From NCBI GenBank assembly GCA_030597965.1, contig JAUVQU010000052.1:1-12445 (forward strand): a DNA stretch of 12,445 nt, read 5' to 3'. Positions 1-7,026 of this stretch are shown piece by piece (within the stretch, counting starts at the first letter, position 1; each line of letters opens with the position of its first letter). The notes beneath the pieces were generated by a model. The model was given only the letters and a program-made list of their open reading frames with translations, was not told the origin of the DNA and made no database searches. A program made the translations under genes and the position numbers. This DNA is from Cellvibrionaceae bacterium (GTDB lineage Bacteria > Pseudomonadota > Gammaproteobacteria > Pseudomonadales > Cellvibrionaceae).

Positions 1-124
1 CCAACAGAGAACTCTCCGGACGCTCAAGCGCAGCCGTCAGCTCAACATCAGGGTTTAGGCTAACAGCTTCAATCAGGGTTTTTCCCATACGACCGGCCGC
101 GCCGGTAACTGCAACTCGTACCAT
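1..124 (-). CDS. dapB: 4-hydroxy-tetrahydrodipicolinate reductase, N-terminal fragment
   Basis: Only the first 41 codons are inside the window; the gene continues past the left edge. The translation begins MVRVAVTGAAGRMGKTLIEA. The GAAGRMG stretch at residues 8-14 is the Rossmann-fold dinucleotide-binding loop typical of DapB. The enzyme reduces 4-hydroxy-tetrahydrodipicolinate with NAD(P)H in the cytoplasm, in the diaminopimelate/lysine pathway that also feeds peptidoglycan. The ATG at 124-122 is the natural start because family members begin a few residues before the loop; a purine-rich AAGAGAAAAGAAG precedes it. The gene follows dnaJ on the same strand after 249 bases, an order (dnaK-dnaJ-dapB) seen in many gammaproteobacteria. 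Identification rests on the N-terminus and the neighbours. Confidence 0.88.
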   Translation of the reverse strand, partial: MVRVAVTGAAGRMGKTLIEAVSLNPDVELTAALERPESSLL

Positions 125-373
125 CTTCTTTTCTCTTTATTTATATCGCCGCAGATGACACAAAGTCTCACCCGCCAAAGAATTTCAGCTTCCAAGTCTA
201 TCTTAACTGCTAGAGCGCGACTAAAAATAGTAATTTTTGCCCTCTGGCGAAGAGGCCGTGCGCGCACCGAAGGAGCATATAGCCAATATGTGACTGAGGG
301 AGCACACCGCCGCCAACAGTAGGCGCCCTTAGGCGATGAAGCCAGAGGGGTAAAAGTGCATTTTTAGCGCACT
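125..373. other. dnaJ-dapB intergenic region
   Basis: This 249-base gap has no convincing gene. On the minus strand it contains, in order after the dnaJ stop, a weak terminator-like hairpin (listed separately), a small hairpin with arms CCTCT/AGAGG (241-255), and an A/T-only inverted repeat with arms 223-228 and 233-238. A poor sigma-70-like pair lies near dapB: GACTTT at 167-162 and TATAAA at 145-140, spacer 16. A transcript from it would start only about 9 bases before the dapB ATG, so I do not call it as a promoter. dapB probably has its own promoter somewhere here, or is reached by readthrough from dnaJ. Confidence 0.5.
351..373 (-). terminator. Weak terminator-like hairpin after dnaJ
   Basis: Immediately after the dnaJ stop codon the minus strand reads AGTGC, a 9-base loop, then GCACT followed by TTTA. 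The stem has only 5 bp and the T run is short. It could give partial termination between dnaJ and dapB; it is weak evidence on its own. Confidence 0.3.
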
Positions 374-1510
374 CTAGAGTTTCATGTCACCGAAAAAGCT
401 CTTCATCCCCTCAAACCAATTACTCTGCTTTGGTGAATGCTTATCGCCCTTTACCGACGCTTTAAACTCTTTGAGCAACTCTTTTTGCTTAGACGACAAA
501 TTAACCGGTGTTTCGATTACGATACGACACAACAAATCACCCTGAGAACCACCACGCACAGGCTTCACGCCCTTACCGCGCAGACGAAACAGCTTGCCGG
601 TTTGCGTCTCGGCAGGCACCTTGAGCTTTACCCGACCATCCAGGGTTGGCACTTCAATCTCACCACCGAGCGCCGCATCCACGAAACTGACAGGCACTTC
701 GCAATGAAGATGTTTATCTTCACGCTGGAAAATCTTGTGTTCACGCACATCCATCTGCACATACAAGTCACCCGTAGGGCCACCGTCAGTTCCAGCCTCA
801 CCCTCACCACTCAGGCGAATACGGTCGCCCGTGTCCACACCCGGAGGCACTTTAACCGAAAGGGTTTTAGTCTCTTCAATACGACCCTGGCCGTGACATT
901 CGCCACATGGGTCACTAATGACAGAACCTTTACCGCGACAAGTTGGGCAAGTTTGCTGAACAGAGAAAAAACCCTGCTGCATACGCACCTGACCGACACC
1001 ACCACAGGTTGAACAAGAACTAGGCTTAGAGCCACTCTTGGCACCCGTACCATCACAAGGCTTACAAGACACCAGAGTCGGCACACGAATTTTAACGGTG
1101 GTGCCTTTAACGGCATCCTCTAAATCCAGATCTAAGGTATAACGCAGGTCGGAGCCACGTGCAGGGCCGCCACGTCCGCGACCTCCGCCACCACCCCCAC
1201 CGAAGATGTCACCAAACACATCACCGAAGATATCGCTAAAGCCGCCGCCACCAAAACCCTGGCCGCCGCCCATGCCACCCTGACCATCAACGCCCGCATG
1301 ACCAAACTGGTCGTATGCGCCGCGCTTTTGCTCATCGGAAAGGATTTCGTAAGCCTCACTGGCCTCCTTGAACTGCTCTTCTGCTTCTTTATCGCCCGGG
1401 TTTCTATCCGGGTGAAACTTCATAGCGACACGGCGGTAGGCCTTTTTCAGGTCTTTACCTGAAACATCTTTGGCCACTCCAAGCACTTCGTAATAATCAC
1501 GTTTTGACAT
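374..1510 (-). CDS. dnaJ: Chaperone protein DnaJ (Hsp40)
   Basis: Complete 378-residue class I Hsp40, the co-chaperone that delivers unfolded proteins to DnaK and stimulates its ATPase. The J domain is residues 1-70 with HPD at 33-35. A Gly/Phe-rich linker runs about 75-118, with repeated DIFG/DVFG motifs near 93-104. Four CxxCxGxG zinc repeats follow, with cysteine pairs at 149/152, 166/169, 188/191 and 202/205. The C-terminal substrate-binding domains follow. The length matches E. coli DnaJ (376). I chose ATG at 1510 (MSKRDYYEVLG), which aligns with the family. An in-frame TTG at 1525 would add five residues; neither start has a good Shine-Dalgarno sequence. The gene follows dnaK on the same strand after 220 bases and is probably expressed mainly from the dnaK promoter. 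Confidence 0.97.
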   Translation of the reverse strand: MSKRDYYEVLGVAKDVSGKDLKKAYRRVAMKFHPDRNPGDKEAEEQFKEASEAYEILSDEQKRGAYDQFGHAGVDGQGGMGGGQGFGGGGFSDIFGDVFGDIFGGGGGGGRGRGGPARGSDLRYTLDLDLEDAVKGTTVKIRVPTLVSCKPCDGTGAKSGSKPSSCSTCGGVGQVRMQQGFFSVQQTCPTCRGKGSVISDPCGECHGQGRIEETKTLSVKVPPGVDTGDRIRLSGEGEAGTDGGPTGDLYVQMDVREHKIFQREDKHLHCEVPVSFVDAALGGEIEVPTLDGRVKLKVPAETQTGKLFRLRGKGVKPVRGGSQGDLLCRIVIETPVNLSSKQKELLKEFKASVKGDKHSPKQSNWFEGMKSFFGDMKL

Positions 1511-1666
1511 GGGGTAATACTTCAAATTCTGTGGGTTTAAGCAAGCATGACAATAAAGCCAAACTCATATTTTTTAGCTAAGACTAAACGCCAGACGGGA
1601 AACGGAAGATACAGCCTCTTTTCGAGCCTGCGTCTCACGTCTCCCGTTGCCTACATGGATGCAGGT

Positions 1667-1698
1667 ACACTGGCTGCCTCAGGAACTGGCAGCCGTGT
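1667..1698 (-). other. Stable hairpin between dnaK and dnaJ
   Basis: An inverted repeat with GGCTGCC (1672-1678) and GGCAGCC (1688-1694), 9-base loop, is extended by ACAC/GTGT arms (1667-1670 and 1695-1698) across one bulged base. It lies 33-64 bases after the dnaK stop. No T run follows on the minus strand, so it is not a standard intrinsic terminator. By analogy with other dnaK-dnaJ gaps it may stabilise the dnaK message or cause partial attenuation (inference). I see no separate dnaJ promoter of quality in the rest of this 220-base gap. Confidence 0.5.
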
Positions 1699-1730
1699 CA
1701 GTAGCCTCTGGCGATAGTTATCGTCAGTAC

Positions 1731-3662
1731 TTACTTGTCGTCTTCTTTAACTTCTTCAAACTCAGCATCAACAACACTGTCGTCCGCTTCTGGTTGCGCC
1801 TGCTCTGCCCCGGCGCCTGCACCAGCAGCTTCAGCCGCTTGCGCCTGCTCAGCGTACAATTTCTGCGCCAGGCCAGTAGAGGCTTCAGTCAACTTAGTAG
1901 TCGCCTCTTCCATCGCTGCCTTATCGTCAGCTTTAACCGCTTCGTCAGCTTCAGTCAGCGCAGCTTCAATAGTGGCTTTTTCTTCGTCAGTCGCCTTGTC
2001 ACCAGCCTCTTCCAAAGTCTTGCGAGTGGCAGAAATCAAACCGTCCAAAGTATTACGAGCTACAACTAATTCTTCGAACGCCTTATCCGCTTCAGCGTTA
2101 GCTTCGGCATCGCGAACCATTTGCTCAACTTCTTCATCAGAAAGACCAGAGTTAGCCTTAATTACGATGGACTGCTCTTTACCCGTCGCCTTATCTTTCG
2201 CGCCTACGTGCAAGATACCGTTAGCATCAATATCAAAGGTCACTTCAATTTGCGGCATGCCACGTGGTGCTGGTGGAATATCAGACAAGTCAAAACGACC
2301 CAGTGACTTGTTACCAGAGGCTTGCTTACGCTCACCCTGAACAACATGAATGGTTACAGCACCCTGGTTGTCTTCAGCGGTTGAGAAAATCTGTGACTTA
2401 TTAGTAGGAATCGTAGTGTTCTTCTCAATCAATGCAGTGGCAACACCACCCATTGTCTCGATACCGAGAGTCAACGGGGATACGTCCAACAACAATACGT
2501 CTTTAACGTCACCGGCCAGTACCGCACCCTGAATAGCAGCGCCCATGGCTACCGCTTCATCCGGGTTAACGTCTCTACGTGGATCTTTACCAAAGAACTC
2601 AGCTACTTTTTTCTGAACCAGTGGCATACGAGTCTGACCACCCACCAAAATTACATCGTCAATTTCGCCAGTAGACAAATCTGCATCAGCCAGAGCAGTC
2701 TTCAGTGGTAACAATGTACGAGCCACCAACTCTTCAACCAATGATTCCAACTTGGCGCGGGTCATCTTAACAACCAAGTGCTTAGGACCTGTGGCATCAG
2801 CCGTAATGTACGGCAAGTTCACTTCGGTCTGCTGCGCAGACGATAGCTCAATTTTGGCCTTCTCACTCGCTTCTTTCAGACGCTGTAGTGCCAATGGATC
2901 GTTGTGCAGATCAATGCCGTTTTCTTTCTTAAATTCTGCGGCCAGGTACTCGATCAAGCGCATATCGAAATCTTCACCACCCAGGAAGGTGTCACCGTTG
3001 GTCGACAGCACTTCGAACTGGTGCTCGCCGTCAACATCGGCAATTTCAATAATTGAGATATCGAAGGTACCGCCACCCAAGTCGTATACCGCTACGGTGC
3101 GATCGCCTTCGGCTTTGTCCATACCGTATGCCAGTGCAGCAGCGGTTGGCTCGTTGATAATACGTTTAACTTCCAGACCAGCGATCTTACCGGCATCTTT
3201 CGTTGCCTGACGCTGTGAATCATTAAAGTAAGCTGGAACGGTAATAACGGCTTCGGTGACTGCTTCGCCAAGATAGTCTTCAGCGGTCTTCTTCATTTTC
3301 TTCAATACTTCAGCAGAGATCTGCGGCGGAGCCTTTTGGTCACCCTTTGCCTCTATCCATGCATCACCGTTATCGGCTGCCACAATTTTGTATGGCACCA
3401 TGCTGATGTCTTTTTGCACAACGTCATCGGCGAACTTACGACCGATCAAACGCTTAATCGCAAACAAAGTATTAGTTGGATTGGTCACAGACTGGCGCTT
3501 AGCGCTCTGGCCGACAAGAATTTCATTGTCGTCTGAAAACGCAACAATTGACGGCGTAGTGCGATCGCCTTCAGAGTTCTCAATTACTTTGCTCTTGCCG
3601 TTTTCCAATACGGACACACAAGAGTTAGTGGTGCCCAAATCAATACCGATAATTTTACCCAT
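1731..3662 (-). CDS. dnaK: Chaperone protein DnaK (Hsp70)
   Basis: Complete 643-residue Hsp70, the ATP-driven cytoplasmic chaperone that works with DnaJ and GrpE and, in gammaproteobacteria, also controls sigma-32. The nucleotide-binding domain starts with the phosphate-1 motif IGIDLGTTNSCV (residues 5-16). It contains YDLGGGTFDISI with Thr199 at the position of the E. coli autophosphorylation site. The hydrophobic interdomain linker DVLLLDV follows near 390, then the substrate-binding domain and helical lid. The disordered tail is rich in Ala, Gln and Glu and ends EEVKEDDK, as in typical DnaK. The start is supported by GGAG placed 8 bases before the ATG. It lies downstream of grpE with 196 bases between them and has its own sigma-32-like promoter. 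Confidence 0.98.
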   Translation of the reverse strand: MGKIIGIDLGTTNSCVSVLENGKSKVIENSEGDRTTPSIVAFSDDNEILVGQSAKRQSVTNPTNTLFAIKRLIGRKFADDVVQKDISMVPYKIVAADNGDAWIEAKGDQKAPPQISAEVLKKMKKTAEDYLGEAVTEAVITVPAYFNDSQRQATKDAGKIAGLEVKRIINEPTAAALAYGMDKAEGDRTVAVYDLGGGTFDISIIEIADVDGEHQFEVLSTNGDTFLGGEDFDMRLIEYLAAEFKKENGIDLHNDPLALQRLKEASEKAKIELSSAQQTEVNLPYITADATGPKHLVVKMTRAKLESLVEELVARTLLPLKTALADADLSTGEIDDVILVGGQTRMPLVQKKVAEFFGKDPRRDVNPDEAVAMGAAIQGAVLAGDVKDVLLLDVSPLTLGIETMGGVATALIEKNTTIPTNKSQIFSTAEDNQGAVTIHVVQGERKQASGNKSLGRFDLSDIPPAPRGMPQIEVTFDIDANGILHVGAKDKATGKEQSIVIKANSGLSDEEVEQMVRDAEANAEADKAFEELVVARNTLDGLISATRKTLEEAGDKATDEEKATIEAALTEADEAVKADDKAAMEEATTKLTEASTGLAQKLYAEQAQAAEAAGAGAGAEQAQPEADDSVVDAEFEEVKEDDK

Positions 3663-3712
3663 GGATCTATCTCCAAATTTTCAATGTGCGCCAAACAGTT
3701 GTGGCGACTTGT

Positions 3713-3740
3713 CATAAACTAAAAAACATAAACTAAAAAT
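3713..3740 (-). repeat. 14-bp tandem repeat in the dnaK leader
   Basis: Two back-to-back copies of a 14-base unit (plus-strand CATAAACTAAAAAA at 3713-3726 and CATAAACTAAAAAT at 3727-3740) match at 13 of 14 positions. They lie in the predicted 5' untranslated region of dnaK, 51-78 bases before the ATG. A small hairpin with arms CGCCA/TGGCG (3689-3693 and 3702-3706) follows, close to the ribosome-binding site. No function is known; the A/T-rich copies could affect translation or be a simple slippage product. Confidence 0.6.
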
Positions 3741-3794
3741 TTAATCATCACGGCCATTAAAACCAACCGAGACATTTACAATGTGTTATTTCCT

Positions 3795-3822
3795 ATATTG
3801 GCGCTGACAGTTTCTTTTCAAC
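3795..3822 (-). promoter_or_regulatory. Sigma-32-like heat-shock promoter of dnaK
   Basis: On the minus strand GTTGAAA (3822-3816) is followed after exactly 13 bases by GCCAATAT (3802-3795), then AGG. This fits the sigma-32 pattern CTTGAAA-N13/14-CCCCATNT at most positions. The grpE promoter nearby ends in the same ATATAGG, which supports the call. The start site would be near 3788, giving a leader of about 125 bases. TTGAAA with TATAGG at 18-base spacing could also serve sigma-70. Confidence 0.65.
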
Positions 3823-3845
3823 CCCAATTTCATATTTTTTCTGCT

Positions 3846-3867
3846 AAAAGCGCTCCTATTAAGGAGC
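3846..3867 (-). terminator. Terminator overlapping the grpE stop codon
   Basis: On the minus strand GCTCCT (3867-3862), loop TAAT, AGGAGC (3857-3852), then GCTTTT. The first arm is made of the last two sense codons of grpE, and the loop holds its TAA stop. The 6-bp stem with a short T run suggests partial termination, which would partly uncouple grpE from dnaK; dnaK has its own promoter directly downstream. Confidence 0.5.
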
Positions 3868-4434
3868 TTTAGATACCACTACCATGGCCGGACGCACCAA
3901 ACGGCCATGCAAGGTATAACCTTTCTGGAACACCTCAATAACAGAGTTAGGCTCAGCATCGGGGCTTGGTATCATCGTCATCGCCTGATGGAACTGAGGG
4001 TCAAACGGCTCACCGACCGGATCAATCACCTCAACCTTGTGCTTTACCAATGTGTCGGAGAAAGATTTCAGCGTCAGCTCAATGCCCTCAATGATCGACT
4101 TCAAGGTTTCATTTTCCTGATCAATAGAAGCCAGAGCACGCTCCAGGTTGTCCACCACAGGCAATAGATCGGCCACTAACTTCTCCTGACCAAACTTATG
4201 CGCTTTTTCCACATCCTGATCCGCACGGCGCCGTGCATTTTGAGCTTCAGCATGAGACCTCAAAACATGATCTTTAGCCTCTACCAACTGCTCGGACAAG
4301 CTATCAATTTTAGACTGAGCTTCATCAACAGACTCTGCCAGCTCAACTTCCACCTCATGCTCCTGTTGCTCACCAGCACTCGTTTTTTGCTCTTCCACCA
4401 CATCTTCTGGTTTTGGTTGTTGTTCGTCTGACAC
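3859..4434 (-). CDS. grpE: Nucleotide exchange factor GrpE
   Basis: Complete 191-residue GrpE, which releases ADP from DnaK and so resets the chaperone cycle. Residues 1-35 are acidic, Gln-rich and probably disordered. A long helical/coiled-coil part follows, including LVADLLPVVDNLERAL, then the C-terminal beta-domain with GEPFDPQFHQAM and GYTLHGRLVRPAMVVVSK, the family signature. The start codon is GTG at 4434-4432, six bases after a strong GGAGG; no better upstream start is seen. The gene is first in the heat-shock cluster. recN is divergent, without the nadK gene that separates grpE and recN in E. coli. Confidence 0.97.
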   Translation of the reverse strand: MSDEQQPKPEDVVEEQKTSAGEQQEHEVEVELAESVDEAQSKIDSLSEQLVEAKDHVLRSHAEAQNARRRADQDVEKAHKFGQEKLVADLLPVVDNLERALASIDQENETLKSIIEGIELTLKSFSDTLVKHKVEVIDPVGEPFDPQFHQAMTMIPSPDAEPNSVIEVFQKGYTLHGRLVRPAMVVVSKAP

Positions 4435-4480
4435 GCCAAACCTCCATTAAATCGTTCAATTAACCTTACTGATGCTGCCT

Positions 4481-4508
4481 ATATGGGGACGTTCGCAGCA
4501 CATTCAAG
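4481..4508 (-). promoter_or_regulatory. Near-consensus sigma-32 promoter of grpE
   Basis: On the minus strand CTTGAAT (4508-4502), 13 bases, then CCCCATAT (4488-4481) and AGG. This differs from the sigma-32 consensus CTTGAAA-N13-CCCCATNT at one base. The predicted start is near 4474, leaving a leader of about 40 bases before the GTG. It is the strongest heat-shock signal in the window. Confidence 0.88.
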
Positions 4509-4514
4509 GATTAA

Positions 4515-4541
4515 TGCCGCCTTTACCTACAAAAGGTGGCA
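4515..4541. repeat. 10-bp inverted repeat between the grpE and recN promoters
   Basis: TGCCGCCTTT (4515-4524) and AAAGGTGGCA (4532-4541) are inverted with one G-T position and a 7-base centre. It lies just upstream of the grpE -35 element and overlaps the proposed recN -35 element. No T run follows on either strand, so it does not look like a terminator. It may be a protein-binding site; the binding protein is unknown. Confidence 0.45.
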
Positions 4542-4572
4542 CGCTCACAAAAACTACTGTATAAATAAACAT
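4536..4572 (+). promoter_or_regulatory. recN promoter with LexA (SOS) box
   Basis: CTGT-N8-ACAT at 4557-4572 matches the LexA pattern CTGT-N8-ACAG at seven of eight fixed positions; over the 20-bp consensus (4555-4574) about 15 bases agree. A -10 element TATAAA (4560-4565) lies inside the box, with GTGGCA (4536-4541) 18 bases upstream as a possible -35. LexA bound here would block RNA polymerase. recN is a classic SOS gene in gammaproteobacteria, which agrees. Confidence 0.75.
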
Positions 4573-4603
4573 GTATTGGTATTTTTGATCGAGGAGGCCA
4601 ACC

Positions 4604-6274
4604 GTGCTGACCCATCTGAGCATAAAGAATTTCACACTAGTCCAGACGCTGGAACTGGAGCTCAATCAGGGCATGACCGCACTGACTGGCGAAACCGGTG
4701 CTGGCAAATCCATCATGCTCGACGCCCTCGGCCTCACGCTTGGCGATAGAGCCGCTGGCGATCTGGTAAAAGCCGGACAAGATAAAGCGGATATATGCGC
4801 CAGCTTTGACATCAGCAACATCCCAACCGCACGCGATTGGCTTAAACAACACGAACTTGAACAAGATAGCGAATGCCTATTGCGCAGAGTCATCACCAAA
4901 GAAGGTCGCTCCCGTGGCTTTATTAATGGTCAGGCTGCCCCGCTACAGCAACTTCGTGAACTGGGCGAGATGCTGATTGATATACACAGCCAACACGAGC
5001 ATCAATCACTGCTCAAAAAAGAGACTCACAGCCGCCTACTGGATGACTTTGCCAACAACCAAGACCTTGCCAAAACCTGCAAAGAGCAGTTTCGAGACTG
5101 GCAGCACAAACACAACCTCTTCACCCAGGCCCGCGACAATTTCGAAGAGATGAACGCACGCGCACAACTGCTGCGCTACCAGGCTCAAGAGTTGGACGCC
5201 CTGGCACTGGAAAAAGGTGAACTGGCATCGCTGGAAGCCGAACAACGACAACTCGCCAACGCCGAAGAGATCTTGCTCAACACACAGCAAGTCTCGCAAC
5301 TGTGTGAAGATGAAGAATCTGGAATATTGCAGCTACTCCAACAGGCCGTACACAAACTTGGCGACATAGACGATAAGCCCGCCAGCCTCGGTAATGCCGA
5401 AGCGCTTATGATAGAAGCACAGGTACAATTGAATGAAGCTCAAGCTGAGTTACGCAGCCACATGGACTCATTCGAGTTGGACCCACAACGCCTAAAAGAA
5501 GTAGAAGATCGCTTGAGCAGCGCCTACGAGATTGCCCGCAAGCACCGAATTCAGCCAGAAACATTATTAAGTTTTCACGCAAGACTACAAGAAGAGCTGG
5601 AGCAGGTAGATGGCGGCGACGCCCGTTTAGACCAGCTACTGAAGGAGACTGAAGCGGCGCACACTTCTTTCAGCAGCACCGCTAACAAACTATCCAGGAA
5701 AAGACAGCAGGCCGCAAAAAAACTCATCGATCGCGTTAATGAACAGCTGCAAAAGCTGGCCATGAAGAGCGCCAGCTTCACCATTGAACTCAACACCAAC
5801 AACAGTCAGCCCACCCCCAGTGGTTTTGACACCGTTGAGTTTTTAATCAGCACCAATCCGGGTCAAGCCCACAAGTCTCTTAACAAGGTCGCCTCTGGCG
5901 GTGAACTCTCTCGCATCAGCCTGGCCGTTCAGGTTGTCACCGCTCAAAGCTCGACAATTCCCACACTGATATTTGATGAAGTGGATGTCGGTATTGGTGG
6001 CGCCACTGCCGACATTGTCGGGCAGCTATTACGCTCATTGGGAGCCCAAGGACAGGTGCTTTGTGTAACCCATTTACCGCAGGTGGCCAGCAAGGCGCAC
6101 CAGCACCTACAAGTTCATAAGTACAGCAGCGGCAACAACACTCAAACAGAACTAACTGAATTAAACGGCGAAGCGAAAATTACAGAGATTGCTCGCATGC
6201 TCGGAGGGGAAAAACTCACCAAACAAACGCTGGCCCACGCCAAAGAGATGATCGATTTATCGACAGTGCACTAA
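4604..6274 (+). CDS. recN: DNA repair protein RecN
   Basis: Complete 556-residue SMC-like ATPase that acts in double-strand-break repair by recombination. The Walker A motif GETGAGKS is residues 29-36. A long central coiled coil runs roughly 155-355. The ABC signature ASGGELSR is 430-437 and Walker B LIFDEVD is 455-461, followed by GIGG and the conserved THLPQVAS. Length is normal (E. coli 553). The GTG start is chosen because GAGGAGG lies six bases upstream and the product then begins at the family's usual MLTHLSIKNF. Expression is probably SOS-controlled through the LexA box. It is a single-gene unit ended by a strong terminator. Confidence 0.97.
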   Translation: MLTHLSIKNFTLVQTLELELNQGMTALTGETGAGKSIMLDALGLTLGDRAAGDLVKAGQDKADICASFDISNIPTARDWLKQHELEQDSECLLRRVITKEGRSRGFINGQAAPLQQLRELGEMLIDIHSQHEHQSLLKKETHSRLLDDFANNQDLAKTCKEQFRDWQHKHNLFTQARDNFEEMNARAQLLRYQAQELDALALEKGELASLEAEQRQLANAEEILLNTQQVSQLCEDEESGILQLLQQAVHKLGDIDDKPASLGNAEALMIEAQVQLNEAQAELRSHMDSFELDPQRLKEVEDRLSSAYEIARKHRIQPETLLSFHARLQEELEQVDGGDARLDQLLKETEAAHTSFSSTANKLSRKRQQAAKKLIDRVNEQLQKLAMKSASFTIELNTNNSQPTPSGFDTVEFLISTNPGQAHKSLNKVASGGELSRISLAVQVVTAQSSTIPTLIFDEVDVGIGGATADIVGQLLRSLGAQGQVLCVTHLPQVASKAHQHLQVHKYSSGNNTQTELTELNGEAKITEIARMLGGEKLTKQTLAHAKEMIDLSTVH

Positions 6275-6305
6275 CTGCCGCAATGATTCGGCCAAGCTGG
6301 AGGTG

Positions 6306-6344
6306 ATGCCTGTTCGCTTGCATAGCAAGTTCCTACAGCGGCAT
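6306..6344 (-). repeat. REP-like palindromic element
   Basis: On the minus strand a GTAGGAAC motif (GTAG at 6336-6333) leads into a palindrome CTTGC-TAT-GCAAG, and the whole is bracketed by ATGCC/GGCAT arms (6306-6310 and 6340-6344). A GTAG tetranucleotide next to an imperfect palindrome is the layout of extragenic REP elements mobilised by RAYT transposases. It lies in the short gap after recN. Only one copy is inside this window, so its repetitiveness cannot be tested here. Confidence 0.45.
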
Positions 6345-6349
6345 AAAAC

Positions 6350-6380
6350 AAAAAAACCGAGTCGCTGACTCGGCTTTTTT
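6350..6380. terminator. Strong bidirectional intrinsic terminator
   Basis: CCGAGTC (6357-6363), loop GCT, GACTCGG (6367-6373), then C and six T. Seven A stand on the left side, so the hairpin has a T run on both strands. It separates the convergent genes recN and the 6398-6982 gene and can stop transcription from both. Confidence 0.92.
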
Positions 6381-6397
6381 ATAAACCCTGCAATAGC

Positions 6398-6982
6398 TTA
6401 TTCCTCTTCGCGTCTAACCGCTTCATACTGACTTGGATCAACAAACATCAACTTCAGCACTAAGGCGCTTTTCCTGACCGGCTCTACTGACAGCACCATG
6501 ACATTATATTGATCGTCTAACTTCACAACCCCCGGCTTATGCACCAGCATTGCACCGGCCTCATTGGTCATGATATTGAGATCTTGCTTAGCACGCATGG
6601 TCGTCGCAATCTGATGCAACATGCCTTTTAGTGCATCCAAAAACAGTGGGTGGCTAAAGCCCGGGCCTCGGAATTCACTGTAATCCAGCGCAACGGACAG
6701 AGAAATTTTATGATCCTGATCTGCCGAGGCACCCTCTTCTTGTTTGGCTGCACTCTGCTCAGCAGCCACTTTTTTAGAGGAGAGGGATACAGCACCCACG
6801 GATACCACATCACCTTGCTTCAGCGCCTTAAAGAGTTTTTTTGACTTGGCCGCTGGCTGACGAATCAAGAGCTGATTTAAAACACCGCAACTCAAATCCA
6901 GTAGCTGCACGATGTTAATGGTCATTTTTTGTTTTTCCGGGGGATTTTCTTGGATTTCTGCCGGTACAACTTCTTCACTCAT
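6398..6982 (-). CDS. Uncharacterised protein encoded downstream of fur
   Basis: A 194-residue protein that I do not recognise. The first 20 residues are acidic and Pro/Gln-rich. Next is a hydrophobic segment NIVQLLDLSCGVLNQLLI (about 23-40), too polar to be a clear membrane helix. A basic patch KSKKLFKALKQGD follows, then a charged Ala/Gln/Glu-rich linker (about 73-90), and a mixed C-terminal domain containing SEFRGPGFSHPLF and VKLDDQYNVMVLSVEPVR. There is no signal peptide and one cysteine (Cys32). The ATG has AAGG nine bases upstream. Only 44 bases separate it from the fur stop, with no terminator between, so the two are probably one transcript. It is probably cytoplasmic; function unknown. 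Confidence 0.8.
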   Translation of the reverse strand: MSEEVVPAEIQENPPEKQKMTINIVQLLDLSCGVLNQLLIRQPAAKSKKLFKALKQGDVVSVGAVSLSSKKVAAEQSAAKQEEGASADQDHKISLSVALDYSEFRGPGFSHPLFLDALKGMLHQIATTMRAKQDLNIMTNEAGAMLVHKPGVVKLDDQYNVMVLSVEPVRKSALVLKLMFVDPSQYEAVRREEE

Positions 6983-7026
6983 TATTCTTATGCCTTGTTA
7001 TTATTCTAGTATGTTCAGCAATGCGA

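Noticed and set aside
437..1012. 191-codon open frame on the plus strand opposite dnaJ
   Set aside because: It is fully antisense to the conserved DnaJ zinc and C-terminal domains, has no recognisable domain, and no promoter or ribosome site supports it.
1498..1525. CCCCAT overlapping the dnaJ start as a sigma-32 -10 element
   Set aside because: The only TTTGAAG nearby is about 5 bases upstream, far short of the 13-14 base spacing needed, and transcription would begin inside the gene.
1511..1525. TTG start of dnaJ adding five residues (MKYYP)
   Set aside because: Family proteins begin at the MSKRDYYEVLG position, and the upstream TTG has no Shine-Dalgarno sequence.
1735..2340. 201-codon open frame on the plus strand opposite dnaK
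   Set aside because: It is antisense to the Ala/Glu-rich dnaK end and translates to a low-complexity Ser/Ala-rich product, which is the shadow expected from that composition.
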